Of a stretch of DNA of 64,000 nucleotides, positions 22,656-33,105 are shown in pieces (positions within the stretch are counted from its first letter, which is position 1; each line of letters starts with the position of its first letter). Source of the stretch: Astrothelium macrocarpum (taxonomy: Eukaryota > Ascomycota > Dothideomycetes > Trypetheliales > Trypetheliaceae); NCBI GenBank assembly GCA_021030915.1, contig JAGEMR010000118.1, forward strand, positions 1 to 64,000, read 5' to 3'. The notes below the pieces were generated by a model that saw nothing but the letters and a program-made list of their open reading frames with translations, was not told the DNA's origin and made no database searches. The translations under genes were made by a program, and so were the position numbers.

Positions 22656-24879
22656 ATTTTTCAGGTCGCTGCTTCCCGTTTCCGTTAGGTCAGATAGGGT
22701 CTATTCCAGTGCTTGAAATGCTGTTGATATTCAGTCAACAACGAATCATTCGATCTTAACGAAGATTTGCCTCTATTCCTAGAGTGTGGGGCTTTGCGGC
22801 TGAGGGCAGAGGTATAGTGTGAAAACAAAGGACGTTGATCAATAGGCGATGTAGAATTTTTGTGACTCCTGTATTCAGACTCAATCAGCTAGTTGAGCCC
22901 TGCAGCTAGCAGGCAGCAGCTGTGGGGCAAGGTATTGATTCATGGCTTGTGTAACACATGTGGCCGAGTTTGATCGATGACAACAATTTCTGGTGGGCCT
23001 AAACATCCCGGTCATGGACCTGGAGAGCTGCCACTGCTTTAGGAGAAGGACATTGGTTCTGAAACATTATTCTCTTCTATCTCGTTTTGGTTAGATGTCG
23101 TTTCTTTGATGAAGAATTCACACATCCACTGTTCAAGTCAACCTACCGAGTCCTGCTTGAGAGATCAGCCAACATGGCAAATGCTGTATCTTTGCAGGGC
23201 TCTTTAATACGCTCAAGATCTCGGAAAAGGGGAAAAAGCAATCGCCAGATAATGGGTCAGTCGGTCGACTACTTTCCCACCTGCTGAAACATGCCTACAT
23301 CCCGAACAGAGCTCCGCAGATATCCTTGAAATCTCGATCATATAATCTCTCAGTGGTTGTGCCTTCGATTAATGTATGAATTATTCCTCAGCCTTGCTCG
23401 TACAGTCCGTCCACGAAGAGACACATTCATTGCGCAGTTACCGATACCGTGCAAGCTCTCGCTGTCCAGATACTCGGCCAGAGTAAGTCACCACAATCGC
23501 ATTGGCGGTAGAGGCTTAGTAAGGTAGGTGGACACATGTGGGACTTCTCGACTGGCTGGTACCCTAGTCGACAAGCGAGCTCATAGCGGGAACACCATGC
23601 AGCTAGTCGGCTTTCAATCCTCATATCGATTTTCTATCCTTCAATGCGTATTGTTGACTTGGAAAACAAATATTGGTCGTGGCACATTTGGAGCTTTAAA
23701 AATTTTCTCCCACGTCTTTACTTTATGTCCAATTGGTGTCCTTTCTGGTCTTTATGATCCACGGCCGGCCGATAAGATGAGGAAGCGCTGGACCATCTGC
23801 GGGACTGGAAGTTAGTGCGACTTTTGTTGGGATAGAGGACATTGTTAGTCGGACAAGTTTTGCTGATGAATTCCGAGTTCGTGAGGTTTACGAGATAAGA
23901 TGAGACTGATGATGGTAGTTGAATAGAATGAAGCGTCTAGCGCAAGACAGAGCACTCCAGAATCTATCAATTCGCCAATGCAAGAGGATCTAGACTTTTA
24001 TCATTATACTGGAGAGTTGCAAACTTGCCTTTGCCTGATCACAGATGGAACGATGTGGACCCGAAAGAGACGATTCGAGTAGCTACAGATGCGTCTGAGA
24101 AATACGGAGCCAGGAGGAAGAGCACGAATGCTGCTGGGGCGTCCGAGAGAGAGTAGGCATTGCACAGCAGAGTCGGCGAAAGCTTGCAGCAAGTCTTGGT
24201 GCCCCATGCAACAGCAAACGACGGGAAGGATGAAGCGTCTTACTTACACCGGCAAGTCATCTCCGACGGCTAGCGCTGAAAATCACATCAATACAGGTAA
24301 TTTTTACGAGTCCGACACATCCCTGAAGAAGCGGGGGCTTCTCGAGAATATTTTGGTTCGTTCTATCCGTGATAATTCATCACGGTCCATGTTCAATACG
24401 ATCCGGCTTTAAGGGATTATTTTGATTTAAGATTTAAAGTCTAATCAGACGATATTTTAAGCACGGATATACTTATCTCAATTTAGCCACCGGGACACCC
24501 CCATTAGGATTGGTGAACGAGGTACCTATGCACGGACATGGCCTCGTTTCAATCCCTGCATTTGGGCCGAATATGACTCCTGGTGCTCCCCTTACTTTTT
24601 CTTGGCAACTTTCTCGAGCCTTGCAGTAATGCGCCAATTTGCATTGACCGCAGCAGGCGATTTGCGATGACTCAAGTTTGCTGCCTAAAACTCGAGGCAT
24701 TTTGCGATAAGATTTCTGGGCAGGCCCTATGTTTGAACAAAAGCGCCGTATAGGAAGGATTTTCACAGTTCTTTTTCGCATTTGCATGAAATTGGACGCG
24801 TCACCGTCTTTGTAGGTAGTATGGCTCAGTGACCATCGTTGTTGCTGTCTTGTCACAATTTTACCAGATCACGAACGAG
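22656..24879. other. Long gene-poor stretch upstream of the ABC transporter
   Basis: No convincing gene in 2.2 kb. One minus frame, 24473 to an ATG at about 24701, encodes 75 residues with CCGQCKLAHYCKARESCQ, which resembles part of a MYND-type cysteine pattern. It may be a small protein or chance, and it overlaps the ABC-transporter promoter. Other frames are short and featureless. Confidence 0.35.
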
Positions 24880-27800
24880 ATGCCTGACGATGCCGAGATT
24901 GTCAAAATTTCCAATGCGGTTGAGCAAGATGTCGAAACTCGCAAGGAGTTGACGGAAAAAGATGAGGTTGTTCTTGATCTGGAACCAGCCGTCAACGACG
25001 AACACGAGGAGCAGAATGATGTCGATGATTCCAAGAAAAAACCGCCCGGAGGTGCAAATTTTTGGCGTGTGCTGGGCTACGCAACTTATGTCGAGTGGAC
25101 CCTCATAGGTATTGGCATCATCAGCTCTGCTGGAGCTGGTATAGCGCTACCATTGATGAATGTCGTTGTCTTTGGACGACTGAGTGCTAACTTTGCGGAA
25201 TACTTCATTCCAGGAAACCAAACCACTAAACAAGAATTCCAGTCATCCATTAATCACAATGTGCTCTACGTCGTCTACCTGTTCGTTGGAAAGTTTGTCT
25301 TGGACTACATATCCATATTCTGTTTTCGAATGTCAGGCATCCGTATCTCAGCAACGATACGACTTGCATACCTCAAGGCCATCTTTGCCCAACCGATCAG
25401 TGTTGTCGACAAGCTTCCACCAGGATCTGCAACCGACTCATTGACCACTGCAGCAAACACGATACAGATGGGCATATCTGACAAGCTTGGCGTGCTGATA
25501 CAGTCATTGTCACTCATCATATCAGCCTATGTCGTAGCCTTTATCTGGTCTTGGAAGTTGACTCTCGCATCGACCTCAAGCATCGTCTTCATCGCCGTTG
25601 TCTATAGTATCCTGAATCCATTCTATATTGCGCTGTACAAAGCCATTCTCAAAGACAATGCTGCAGCAGCAGGCATCGCTGGAGAAACATTTCAGGCTAT
25701 CCGCACCGTCAAGGCGCTTTGTGCGGAGAAAGTAATGATTGCGAAACATGCAAGTAAGATGGCAGATGCAAGAAAGAAGGGGAACAAATTATCGCCGTTG
25801 ACTGGATTACAACTTGCCCCTGCTTTCTTCGCTATCTATGGAAATATGGCACTTGTATTCTTCTTTGGCGTTAAACTCTACCGCGATGGAGATATTGCCA
25901 ATGTCGGTAATGTCCTTACAGTCCTCTTCTCGATCCTGACCCTTGTCGGTGCACTACAAGGAATATTCATCCCAGTCCAGAACATCATGAAGGCATCAGC
26001 TGCATCTCAACCATTGTTCAACGTCATCGATTCTCCTCAGCGTGCTATGACAGGATACAGGAATCCTGAAGCTGATGCAAATTCTCGCATCGAATTTAAA
26101 GATGTACATTTTACATATCCAGCTCGGCCACATACTGCAGTACTCAAGGGTGTGAACTTGAGCGTACCAGTAGGCAAAATCACGGCGCTTGTAGGTCCAT
26201 CAGGGTGTGGCAAGAGTACAATTGTCGGTCTCTTGGAGCGGTGGTATCATTTGTCGGATATCAACATAAGTCTGGAACAACAAAAGAAAGAAAGTGCGGC
26301 CAAGGAAAAGAAAGAGGGGAAATGGACGATACCTGACAGGCCAACAGCTGATAATGTCTTACAACCGAACAAGGAGGAAGCGAGCAACGAAGCAGATGCC
26401 GTCAAATCTGAAGATCCGGTACTACAGAATTCCGGGTCTATTTTGCTAGGGAGTCTCAATATTGAACAACTTGACGTCAAGTGGTGGAGATCGCAAATCG
26501 GTCTTGTTCAACAGGAACCTTTTCTCTTCAACAAGTCAATTTTCGAGAATATTGCCTACGGCTTGATCGGTTCCGAATGGGAACATGCGGAAGTCGATCA
26601 GAAGCGGGAGCTAGTCGAGACAGCTTGCGAAGAAGCCTTTGCGAACGAGTTCATCCAGCGTCTACCGCAGAAATATGACACAATGGTTGGTGAGGGTGGT
26701 ATCAAGCTTAGTGGTGGGCAACGGCAGCGTCTTGCGATTGCTCGCAGTATAGTCAATCGACCATCCATCCTCATTCTCGATGAAGCTACTAGTGCCATAG
26801 ATGTCCGCGGAGAGCGTCTGGTCCAAGCGGCTCTGGATCGGGTGTCCAAGCAAAGAACTACAATCACGATTGCCCACCGACTATCCACGATCAAGAAGGC
26901 AGACCATATTGTTGTGATGAAAGATGGACAGGCTGTCGAGGATGGTACCCATGAAGAGCTTCTTAAACAATCTGATGGCGTTTATTCTGGCCTTGTGCGC
27001 GCCCAACATCTTCATCTTGGCGATGAGGAAGATGGTGGGGATCTGGAAGAGCTTACTCAAGTTGAATCGAAGAAGCTAATCGAGGAGGATCTTGAAGAAT
27101 TGAACGAAATAGTCCAAGAAACGCCAACAAAGGATAAAAAGCGGAAGCCTCAGTATGGGTTCTTCAGATCCGTTGGCCGTCTTCTGTACGAGCAACGGAG
27201 TAACTATGTAATATATGGTCTACTACTGACTGCGGCCATGACATGCGGAGCAATCTTGGCCGTACAAAGTTTTCTGACCTCCAATCTCGTTACTGTCTTT
27301 ACATATACTGGTCAAAAGTTGACAGATCGAGGCGACTTTTGGTCACTCATGTTCTTCGTCTTTGCGCTTGCAATTGGTATGGCTTATGCCGTCCTAGGCT
27401 ATGGGAGCCAAGCAGTCTCCACGCAAGTCAGCACATACTACCGCCAGGAATACTTTGAATCAATCCTGCGGAAGCCCATTATGTTCTACGACGAGGAAGG
27501 CAACTCGTCTGGCACCTTGACCTCACGGGTTAGCAATGATCCTCAACAAGTCCAGGATGTTATGGGCCCAAATATGGCGTTTCCGCTGGTTGGATTATTC
27601 AGTCTAGTTGGTTGCGTGATCATCTCGTTCGTGTTTGGATGGAAACTCAGCCTCGTGGGCTTTTGCGTGGCTCTCCCTATCACAGTATCTGTAGCCTTCA
27701 TTCGCATGAGATATGAGCTTCTGTTTGAGTCTTATAATTCCAAGGTATTTGCGGAGTCCTCGGAATTCGGCGCCGAGGCCATTCGTGCTTTTCGAACGGT

Positions 27801-28953
27801 GGCATCCCTAACAATGGAGGACAGCATCGCGCGGCGATACCATGATCTTCTTCAGGATCACATTGAGAAAGCATTCCGAAAAGCAATGCATGGTGTGTTT
27901 TTTGTCTCGCTATCTCAAAATGCAGAGAATCTGGCCACAGCTTTGGTGCTATGGTATGGTGGGACATTGCTGGCCAGTAGAGAGTACAATCTTACGGACT
28001 TTTTCGTCATTTTCATTGCCAATGTCTCAGGCGGACAGCAAGCTGGTCAATTCATGGCATTTGGTGCCAACTTTGCCAATGCTACTGCAGCAACAAACCG
28101 CATCCTTAGTGCTCGTGGTGGCTCGGAGTTTGAAGACATGAAGCACACCACGGAATCACCCACGCCCCAATCATCAGACGAGCCTTCGAAGAGACACGGT
28201 ATGAGCATCAAGATCTCCAATGCCGGCTTTCACTACCCTACCCGCGACACTCCCGTCTTCCGCGACCTAAACATCAGCATCAAACCCAACGAATACATCG
28301 CCTTCGTCGGCCCCTCCGGCTGCGGAAAATCCACCATCATATCCCTGCTCTCCCGCTTCTACCCTCTCACCTCCGGCGCGCTCCTCATCGACAACGCCAA
28401 CATCGCCTCCATCCCCGTCGCCGCATACCGCGCCGACATCGCCCTCGTCAGCCAGGAACCCACCCTCTTCGAAGGCACCATCCGCGACAACCTCATCCTC
28501 GGCCTGCCGCACGCCGACCGCATCTCCGACAAGGACATCGAAGACGCGTGCGACGCCGCGCAGATCCATGCCTTTGTTTCTTCGCTCCCTGCGGGATACG
28601 CCACGCATCTCACGGCCGGCACACATGCGTCATTGTCTGGCGGCCAGAAACAGCGGATTTGTATCGCGCGCGCGCTGTTGCGCAAGCCGAGACTCTTGCT
28701 CCTCGACGAGGCGACGAGTTCTCTGGACTCACAGAATGAAGGCCTGGTGCAAGCGGTGATTGAGAAGGTGGCGAGGCAGGGCGATGTTACGGTGGTGGTT
28801 GTGGCGCATAGGCTGGCGACTGTGCAGGGCTGTGATCGGATCGTGGTGTTGGGGGATGAAGGGAAGGTGTTGGAGGAGGGCGGGCATGGCGAGCTGTTGA
28901 AGAAGAGGGGGACGTATTGGGGGATGTGTCAGGCGCAGGCGCTGGATAGGTGA
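24880..28953 (+). CDS. Full-size ABCB (MDR/Pgp-type) ABC transporter
   Basis: Start ATG at 24880; upstream in-frame codons include GTG but no ATG. About 1357 residues, no introns, arranged TMD-NBD-TMD-NBD. NBD1 has Walker A GPSGCGKST near residue 437, signature LSGGQRQR near 610, Walker B ILILDEATSAID and H-loop IAHRLST. NBD2 has Walker A GPSGCGKST near 1145, signature LSGGQKQR near 1252, LLLLDEATSSLD and VAHRLATV. All catalytic motifs are intact, so both sites look active. NBD1 carries an insertion of roughly 55 lysine/glutamate-rich residues between Walker A and the Q-loop. The family exports hydrophobic compounds, drugs or lipopeptides at the plasma membrane or vacuole; this substrate is unknown. 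The NBD2 part is markedly GC-rich (see the skew island). Confidence 0.93.
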   Translation: MPDDAEIVKISNAVEQDVETRKELTEKDEVVLDLEPAVNDEHEEQNDVDDSKKKPPGGANFWRVLGYATYVEWTLIGIGIISSAGAGIALPLMNVVVFGRLSANFAEYFIPGNQTTKQEFQSSINHNVLYVVYLFVGKFVLDYISIFCFRMSGIRISATIRLAYLKAIFAQPISVVDKLPPGSATDSLTTAANTIQMGISDKLGVLIQSLSLIISAYVVAFIWSWKLTLASTSSIVFIAVVYSILNPFYIALYKAILKDNAAAAGIAGETFQAIRTVKALCAEKVMIAKHASKMADARKKGNKLSPLTGLQLAPAFFAIYGNMALVFFFGVKLYRDGDIANVGNVLTVLFSILTLVGALQGIFIPVQNIMKASAASQPLFNVIDSPQRAMTGYRNPEADANSRIEFKDVHFTYPARPHTAVLKGVNLSVPVGKITALVGPSGCGKSTIVGLLERWYHLSDINISLEQQKKESAAKEKKEGKWTIPDRPTADNVLQPNKEEASNEADAVKSEDPVLQNSGSILLGSLNIEQLDVKWWRSQIGLVQQEPFLFNKSIFENIAYGLIGSEWEHAEVDQKRELVETACEEAFANEFIQRLPQKYDTMVGEGGIKLSGGQRQRLAIARSIVNRPSILILDEATSAIDVRGERLVQAALDRVSKQRTTITIAHRLSTIKKADHIVVMKDGQAVEDGTHEELLKQSDGVYSGLVRAQHLHLGDEEDGGDLEELTQVESKKLIEEDLEELNEIVQETPTKDKKRKPQYGFFRSVGRLLYEQRSNYVIYGLLLTAAMTCGAILAVQSFLTSNLVTVFTYTGQKLTDRGDFWSLMFFVFALAIGMAYAVLGYGSQAVSTQVSTYYRQEYFESILRKPIMFYDEEGNSSGTLTSRVSNDPQQVQDVMGPNMAFPLVGLFSLVGCVIISFVFGWKLSLVGFCVALPITVSVAFIRMRYELLFESYNSKVFAESSEFGAEAIRAFRTVASLTMEDSIARRYHDLLQDHIEKAFRKAMHGVFFVSLSQNAENLATALVLWYGGTLLASREYNLTDFFVIFIANVSGGQQAGQFMAFGANFANATAATNRILSARGGSEFEDMKHTTESPTPQSSDEPSKRHGMSIKISNAGFHYPTRDTPVFRDLNISIKPNEYIAFVGPSGCGKSTIISLLSRFYPLTSGALLIDNANIASIPVAAYRADIALVSQEPTLFEGTIRDNLILGLPHADRISDKDIEDACDAAQIHAFVSSLPAGYATHLTAGTHASLSGGQKQRICIARALLRKPRLLLLDEATSSLDSQNEGLVQAVIEKVARQGDVTVVVVAHRLATVQGCDRIVVLGDEGKVLEEGGHGELLKKRGTYWGMCQAQALDR

Positions 28954-28960
28954 TGATGGG
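28200..28960. other. GC-rich island with C-to-G skew switch (ABC transporter 3' end)
   Basis: The plus strand is strongly C-rich from about 28200 to 28560 and strongly G-rich from about 28690 to 28960, switching near 28600-28680. The upstream part of the same gene has ordinary composition. Compare the islands at 39130, 46320 and 49690. Confidence 0.75.
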
Positions 28961-29727
28961 GGGAGTAGGTGAGGTATCTAATCTCAGCTTTTTTGTATGC
29001 GTGTATGATAGGTGAATGTCTTTCCATACATAGAACTTATGAAAATCTCTAAAGACTTTTACTTTGTCGGCGGAGAGACTGGTTTGTGACTGCCTACTAT
29101 CGTGTTCATTTGTCAAATACTTGTTCGATGGTGGGCAACTTGTTGTGATTGTAGTCCTCCTTGTACTTGAGGTTGACTCTAGTCGCCAGACTTGCACTTA
29201 CTTAGCCGCATTGCTCGTATCGTACAGCAATAGCCTTGAGCGACATTTCGGCAAAAAAATTAAATAATAAAATAACAATAAGATATGACATGCAAGGATA
29301 CCAAGCTGAGCGGCCCTTGCTCTACGCTGTGAGTTGTGATCCTGATCTACAAGATAATCAAGTGATGAGCATCCTGCTCAGCCGAGCTTGACTGTCTTAC
29401 CCCAAGTGAGAACGTCCTTGAAGACGACTGATCATGTAACATTTCTCGCATGAAAATGCCAGACCACTCTGGAAAAACATCTGAATTCATGTTGATTGGA
29501 AAGTAGGTAGGCTACGTTGGATTGCGCTATTCATGATATAGCTACAAATGTCATCATCAGCTACTCGAGCGGCCTCTCTCCGTCGAATGCCACTGAGCTG
29601 TAGCTCGATCTCCGGTGATCAGCATGCTATTATTGTCGCAATTAATGGCTACACTGAGAAAAATGGGAACTACTATCTGACTACACTTGGGTATGTCCTG
29701 CAACCACAATACTAGAACTTTTCAGTA
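28954..29727. other. Intergenic between convergent genes
   Basis: The stretch holds the 3' ends of the ABC transporter (plus) and the TPP1-like gene (minus). No gene or repeat recognised. Confidence 0.5.
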
Positions 29728-32641
29728 TCACAGACGCCATTTCATGACATCAATTCGTTTTGAAGGCAGTCGCACAATGCCGTCCCTATCACTGATCGTC
29801 CCCAAACGCCCGTTCACCGACTTTAACTTCGCATATGCCCTAGCGTATTCCTTGAACGGCGCATTGCGATCCTTCCAAACCTCGCAGGTCTCACCTTTCG
29901 ATTCTACCAGTCCTTCCACCTGTTCTTTGGTTCTTTTCTTCATTCTTGTCTTCATTCGTGCATCCGCCTTTAATGATGAGTTTGTCGTGTTATATGGAGC
30001 ATGGACTGAAGACATCTTTGGAGCAATTTTATCACCGGACTGACGATGGCCTGGAGTATTCACACCGTTTAAATCATTAAAGTCACTCACATCGACAAGT
30101 TTCTGCTTCCCAATGTCTCTAGATGACTCTGCAGGGTGTTTTAGCTCTGTCTGTGTTTTCGATGGTCGAGATTCTGCGATCTTCGTAGAGTCGCCTGCCT
30201 TACCTTGGTCTTTGATGTTCCCCACTGAGAGACGCGTGGACAGGCCAGAATTGTGCGTAGTGAATTGCTCCAGCGCTGACTTTAATGTCGCTGGACCAAT
30301 AATGCGTTGCCTGACGATAGGCTCCTCGATATCATCGTTGTAATAATCTTCATATGCCACAGGATCTTCCCCCTCGGCAGCCACTTCTGCAAGGTATGGT
30401 ACATAGTCTGTCTTGTGTCTGATAATAAAGTCATCCCACAGCGACCGATGCTGGGCTTTGCCTTGTGATTGCAATGTCGCAAGCTTTTTGCACAAATTAT
30501 AGAAATGCTTGCGATCGCCCTTATATTCTGAGTACGTCATAGCGAATCGTTCAAAGACGTCCACGCCTTCTCGTTGCTGTTCTGCTCCAGTGACTAAGTG
30601 AGAATGAGGGACTGAGCTCGAATTTGCCGTGCTTTCTGATTTTCTCGATCGTCGTAAATCTTCAGCTTGGGGATCACGACTTTTGGAAGACTGGGATGAT
30701 TCAATGCGTGAGGCAAGATTTGAGCGTCCATTCGGCTCAAGTGAGTTTGAGTGAGGTGAACGCTCATTGTCAACTCGGGACCGGACGGTACGACTGGGTT
30801 GAGCAGAAGGCTTCCCGCGTCGAGGGGCTGGTGAAGCTTGAGCTGATCTAATGGTAGGAGAAGATTTCCGATGTGGAGGGGTTGGTGAAACTTGCGCCAA
30901 GCTGGTGATGTCAACGACGCGAGATGGCGAAGATGCTTTATTGCGAGAATGAGAGTCTATTAAATCGGCAAAGAACTTCTTTCGTTCTAACTTGTACTTG
31001 ACCGCGTTTTGACTGAGTTGTGGGCTTGATCTTTCTACCTGAACTGATTGTAATGTTTTCGTCCTCTTCTGTGTAGATCCGGATGGAAGATTTTCTGCGG
31101 GGCGTTTCGTCCTCGAAGGCATACTGTTGTGCTTTCGAGGTTCGGGTGAAGGCTGATGATCCATTTCGAAAGCCGATTGACCATCAACTTGCGCATCTGG
31201 AAGTAACTTTTTGCCTCCCGGTTGCCGTAGAGACCAATCGATGATAGAGATGTCACTGGATGACTCTGTGTGCGGTGAGTCTGGACGTTCTCTATCGACA
31301 GGTAGGCTGGAATGCTCAACTTGCAAGTGATTAGATTCATCGTCACTATTGACGAGCACTGGCTGTTCTTGGCTGGGATTTAATTTGGTTGATAGTGATT
31401 GCATTAATTGTGAGGGGGATTTTTTAGCAACATCTGGTGGACTAGTGTCAGGTGGAAGGGGATCGACAAATTTGTGAGGAGGGGATGAGGGCCATTCAGC
31501 AGAGGGAAATCGTTGATTCTGGTCCTCTTCGAACTGTTCCAGTTCTAGCACTTGTTTGGAATCAGCATCATTTCCAATCCTATCGTTGTCAATCGCAGTA
31601 TCGTTACGGACTGGTTGATTGTCATCCAGTAGTTGGACTTCCTGGTGGTGATGCTGAACCTGCTTCTCGGTTGCTGCATTGAGCTGTTTGAGTATTTGAA
31701 GTGGAATATTTGCGATAGGAAAGCGCTTCCCAGGCTCTGGAGGGTACCAAGATTCTTGACGATTCAAAAGTGATTTCTGATCTTTTGGAACTTCGATAAA
31801 AGAACGACAGATGTCGACGTCAGCCCACCATGCCAAGCATCCAGACTTTCCCGAATCATCGGTTTTAGGTTTTGAATTGAGTAGAGAAATAGCATCCGAT
31901 GGCCGTTCCTTTGCATCTGCTGCTTTTGCATTCAGTGAAGCTGACTCTCGCTTAACTAGTTCTTCAGAAGAATCCCCTGAAGACTTTCGTCCTGAAGTAG
32001 GCTCTCGTATGTTCTGTGTTCTCTCATGAACTTTTGCTTCATCAGAACTATTAGGCAAATTGATGACTGTCTCCAATAATAGCGCAATCGGTTGTTTGGA
32101 TGAAATTGGCAGTGGTAAGCCATAGGCGGATTCTCCGACACGTCCTTTTAGCCATTTCAACTGACCCACGGCAAGCGTAATTTGATTGTCGAGGTCTGCA
32201 GACAGTGCCAAAACGGTGCTAAACGACGATATTTTGAAGATGCACCCTTTCAGCTGTACTAAAGCTCTCATGTGCTTCTTTTCGAATGCCTCCGCAAGAT
32301 CAGGGGAAAATGTTGCGCTGCAATAAGACCTGCTATCAGAAATGCACGCCCTGATGGGATTTTCGAATGAAAAGAACTGCAGATTTTCAGCACAACCATA
32401 GACTCGTGCGATGAAAGAGCTTCAGATTCAAGCATACTTTTATAATTTGTACAAAGCTTTTACCAAGCTTTGAGCAGTCTGGGTATGTACAAACATTAGA
32501 TCCTTTAGCCTGAACACGAGGGCTGGTCGAATCATTGCCACTTGTCTGTTGGCTATGATTGTTTGACTGTTTCCACTGTACAATTGCTTCGAGTTCTTTC
32601 TCCATCATTGATTCTAGCCATGGCCGAAGCTCGTTGGCCAT
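29728..32641 (-). CDS. TPP1/Est3-type telomere-associated protein (Tpz1-like)
   Basis: Two exons, 32438-32641 and 29728-32376, separated by a 61-nt intron (GTATGC...CTGCAG), give about 950 residues. The N-terminus MANELRPWLESMMEKEL, with VQIIK, RACISDSRSYCSATFSPD, RALVQLKG and LAVGQLKW, has the order of an OB fold as found in the TPP1/Est3 family of shelterin and telomerase subunits. In that family an initial R-P-W is characteristic. The middle 500 residues are Ser/Pro/Gln-rich and disordered, with a basic nuclear-type segment (RTKRPAENL...KRTK). A folded block near the C-terminus (YSEYKGDRKHFYNLCKKLATL...LWDDFIIRH) has no name I can give. It ends with RLPSKRIDVMKWRL. The likely role is telomere protection or telomerase recruitment in the nucleus, inferred from the N-terminal pattern only. 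Confidence 0.65.
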
Positions 32642-33105
32642 GCTGAATGTGGAGGAGACGTAAACACATCTTAGAACACAACACCAAACGAACAGAAGGT
32701 CCGTAAGCAGGAATAACGCGTCGAAATCGAGAAGATGCCCGTGTAGGAATTGACCCGTTCAAGCCAGCTCCAGTATTGTATTGTATGTAGGAGGGTTGCC
32801 GATGACGCGCGGGGAAGACGCGACTGAGTCCCCGCGATCCTTTGTCATCTCCAACATTTCTCCACTGTGTCCCTCTCCGGCAGAGCGAAAAACACTGCAA
32901 AGTTATGAGCCACGATGAGTGGCAATATTTCGTTTCTTTTGACCCTGAACTTGTCTTTTCCGCTTAGCACCTTCGCAAAGTCAAGCAGCAAACGCCTTCA
33001 TATGTAACCTGTTCAGGATTCACTGGTGAATTCTGCAATCTTCCGCCACTTCCTTCCTCCAGTTGTCATTCTTGTCAGTTCCAAATGGCAAGAGAATGAT
33101 ATCAA
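32642..33105. other. Divergent promoter between TPP1-like and Fab1 genes
   Basis: 464 bp between two divergent start codons. No uORF or clear TATA assigned; pyrimidine-rich tracts lie near 33040-33070 before the Fab1 ATG. Confidence 0.5.

Noticed and set aside
28600..28680. Composition break in the ABC transporter as a gene fusion or horizontal acquisition point
   Set aside because: The protein is continuous and canonical across it, and three other unrelated genes show the same C-to-G switch, so a general strand-asymmetric process fits better.
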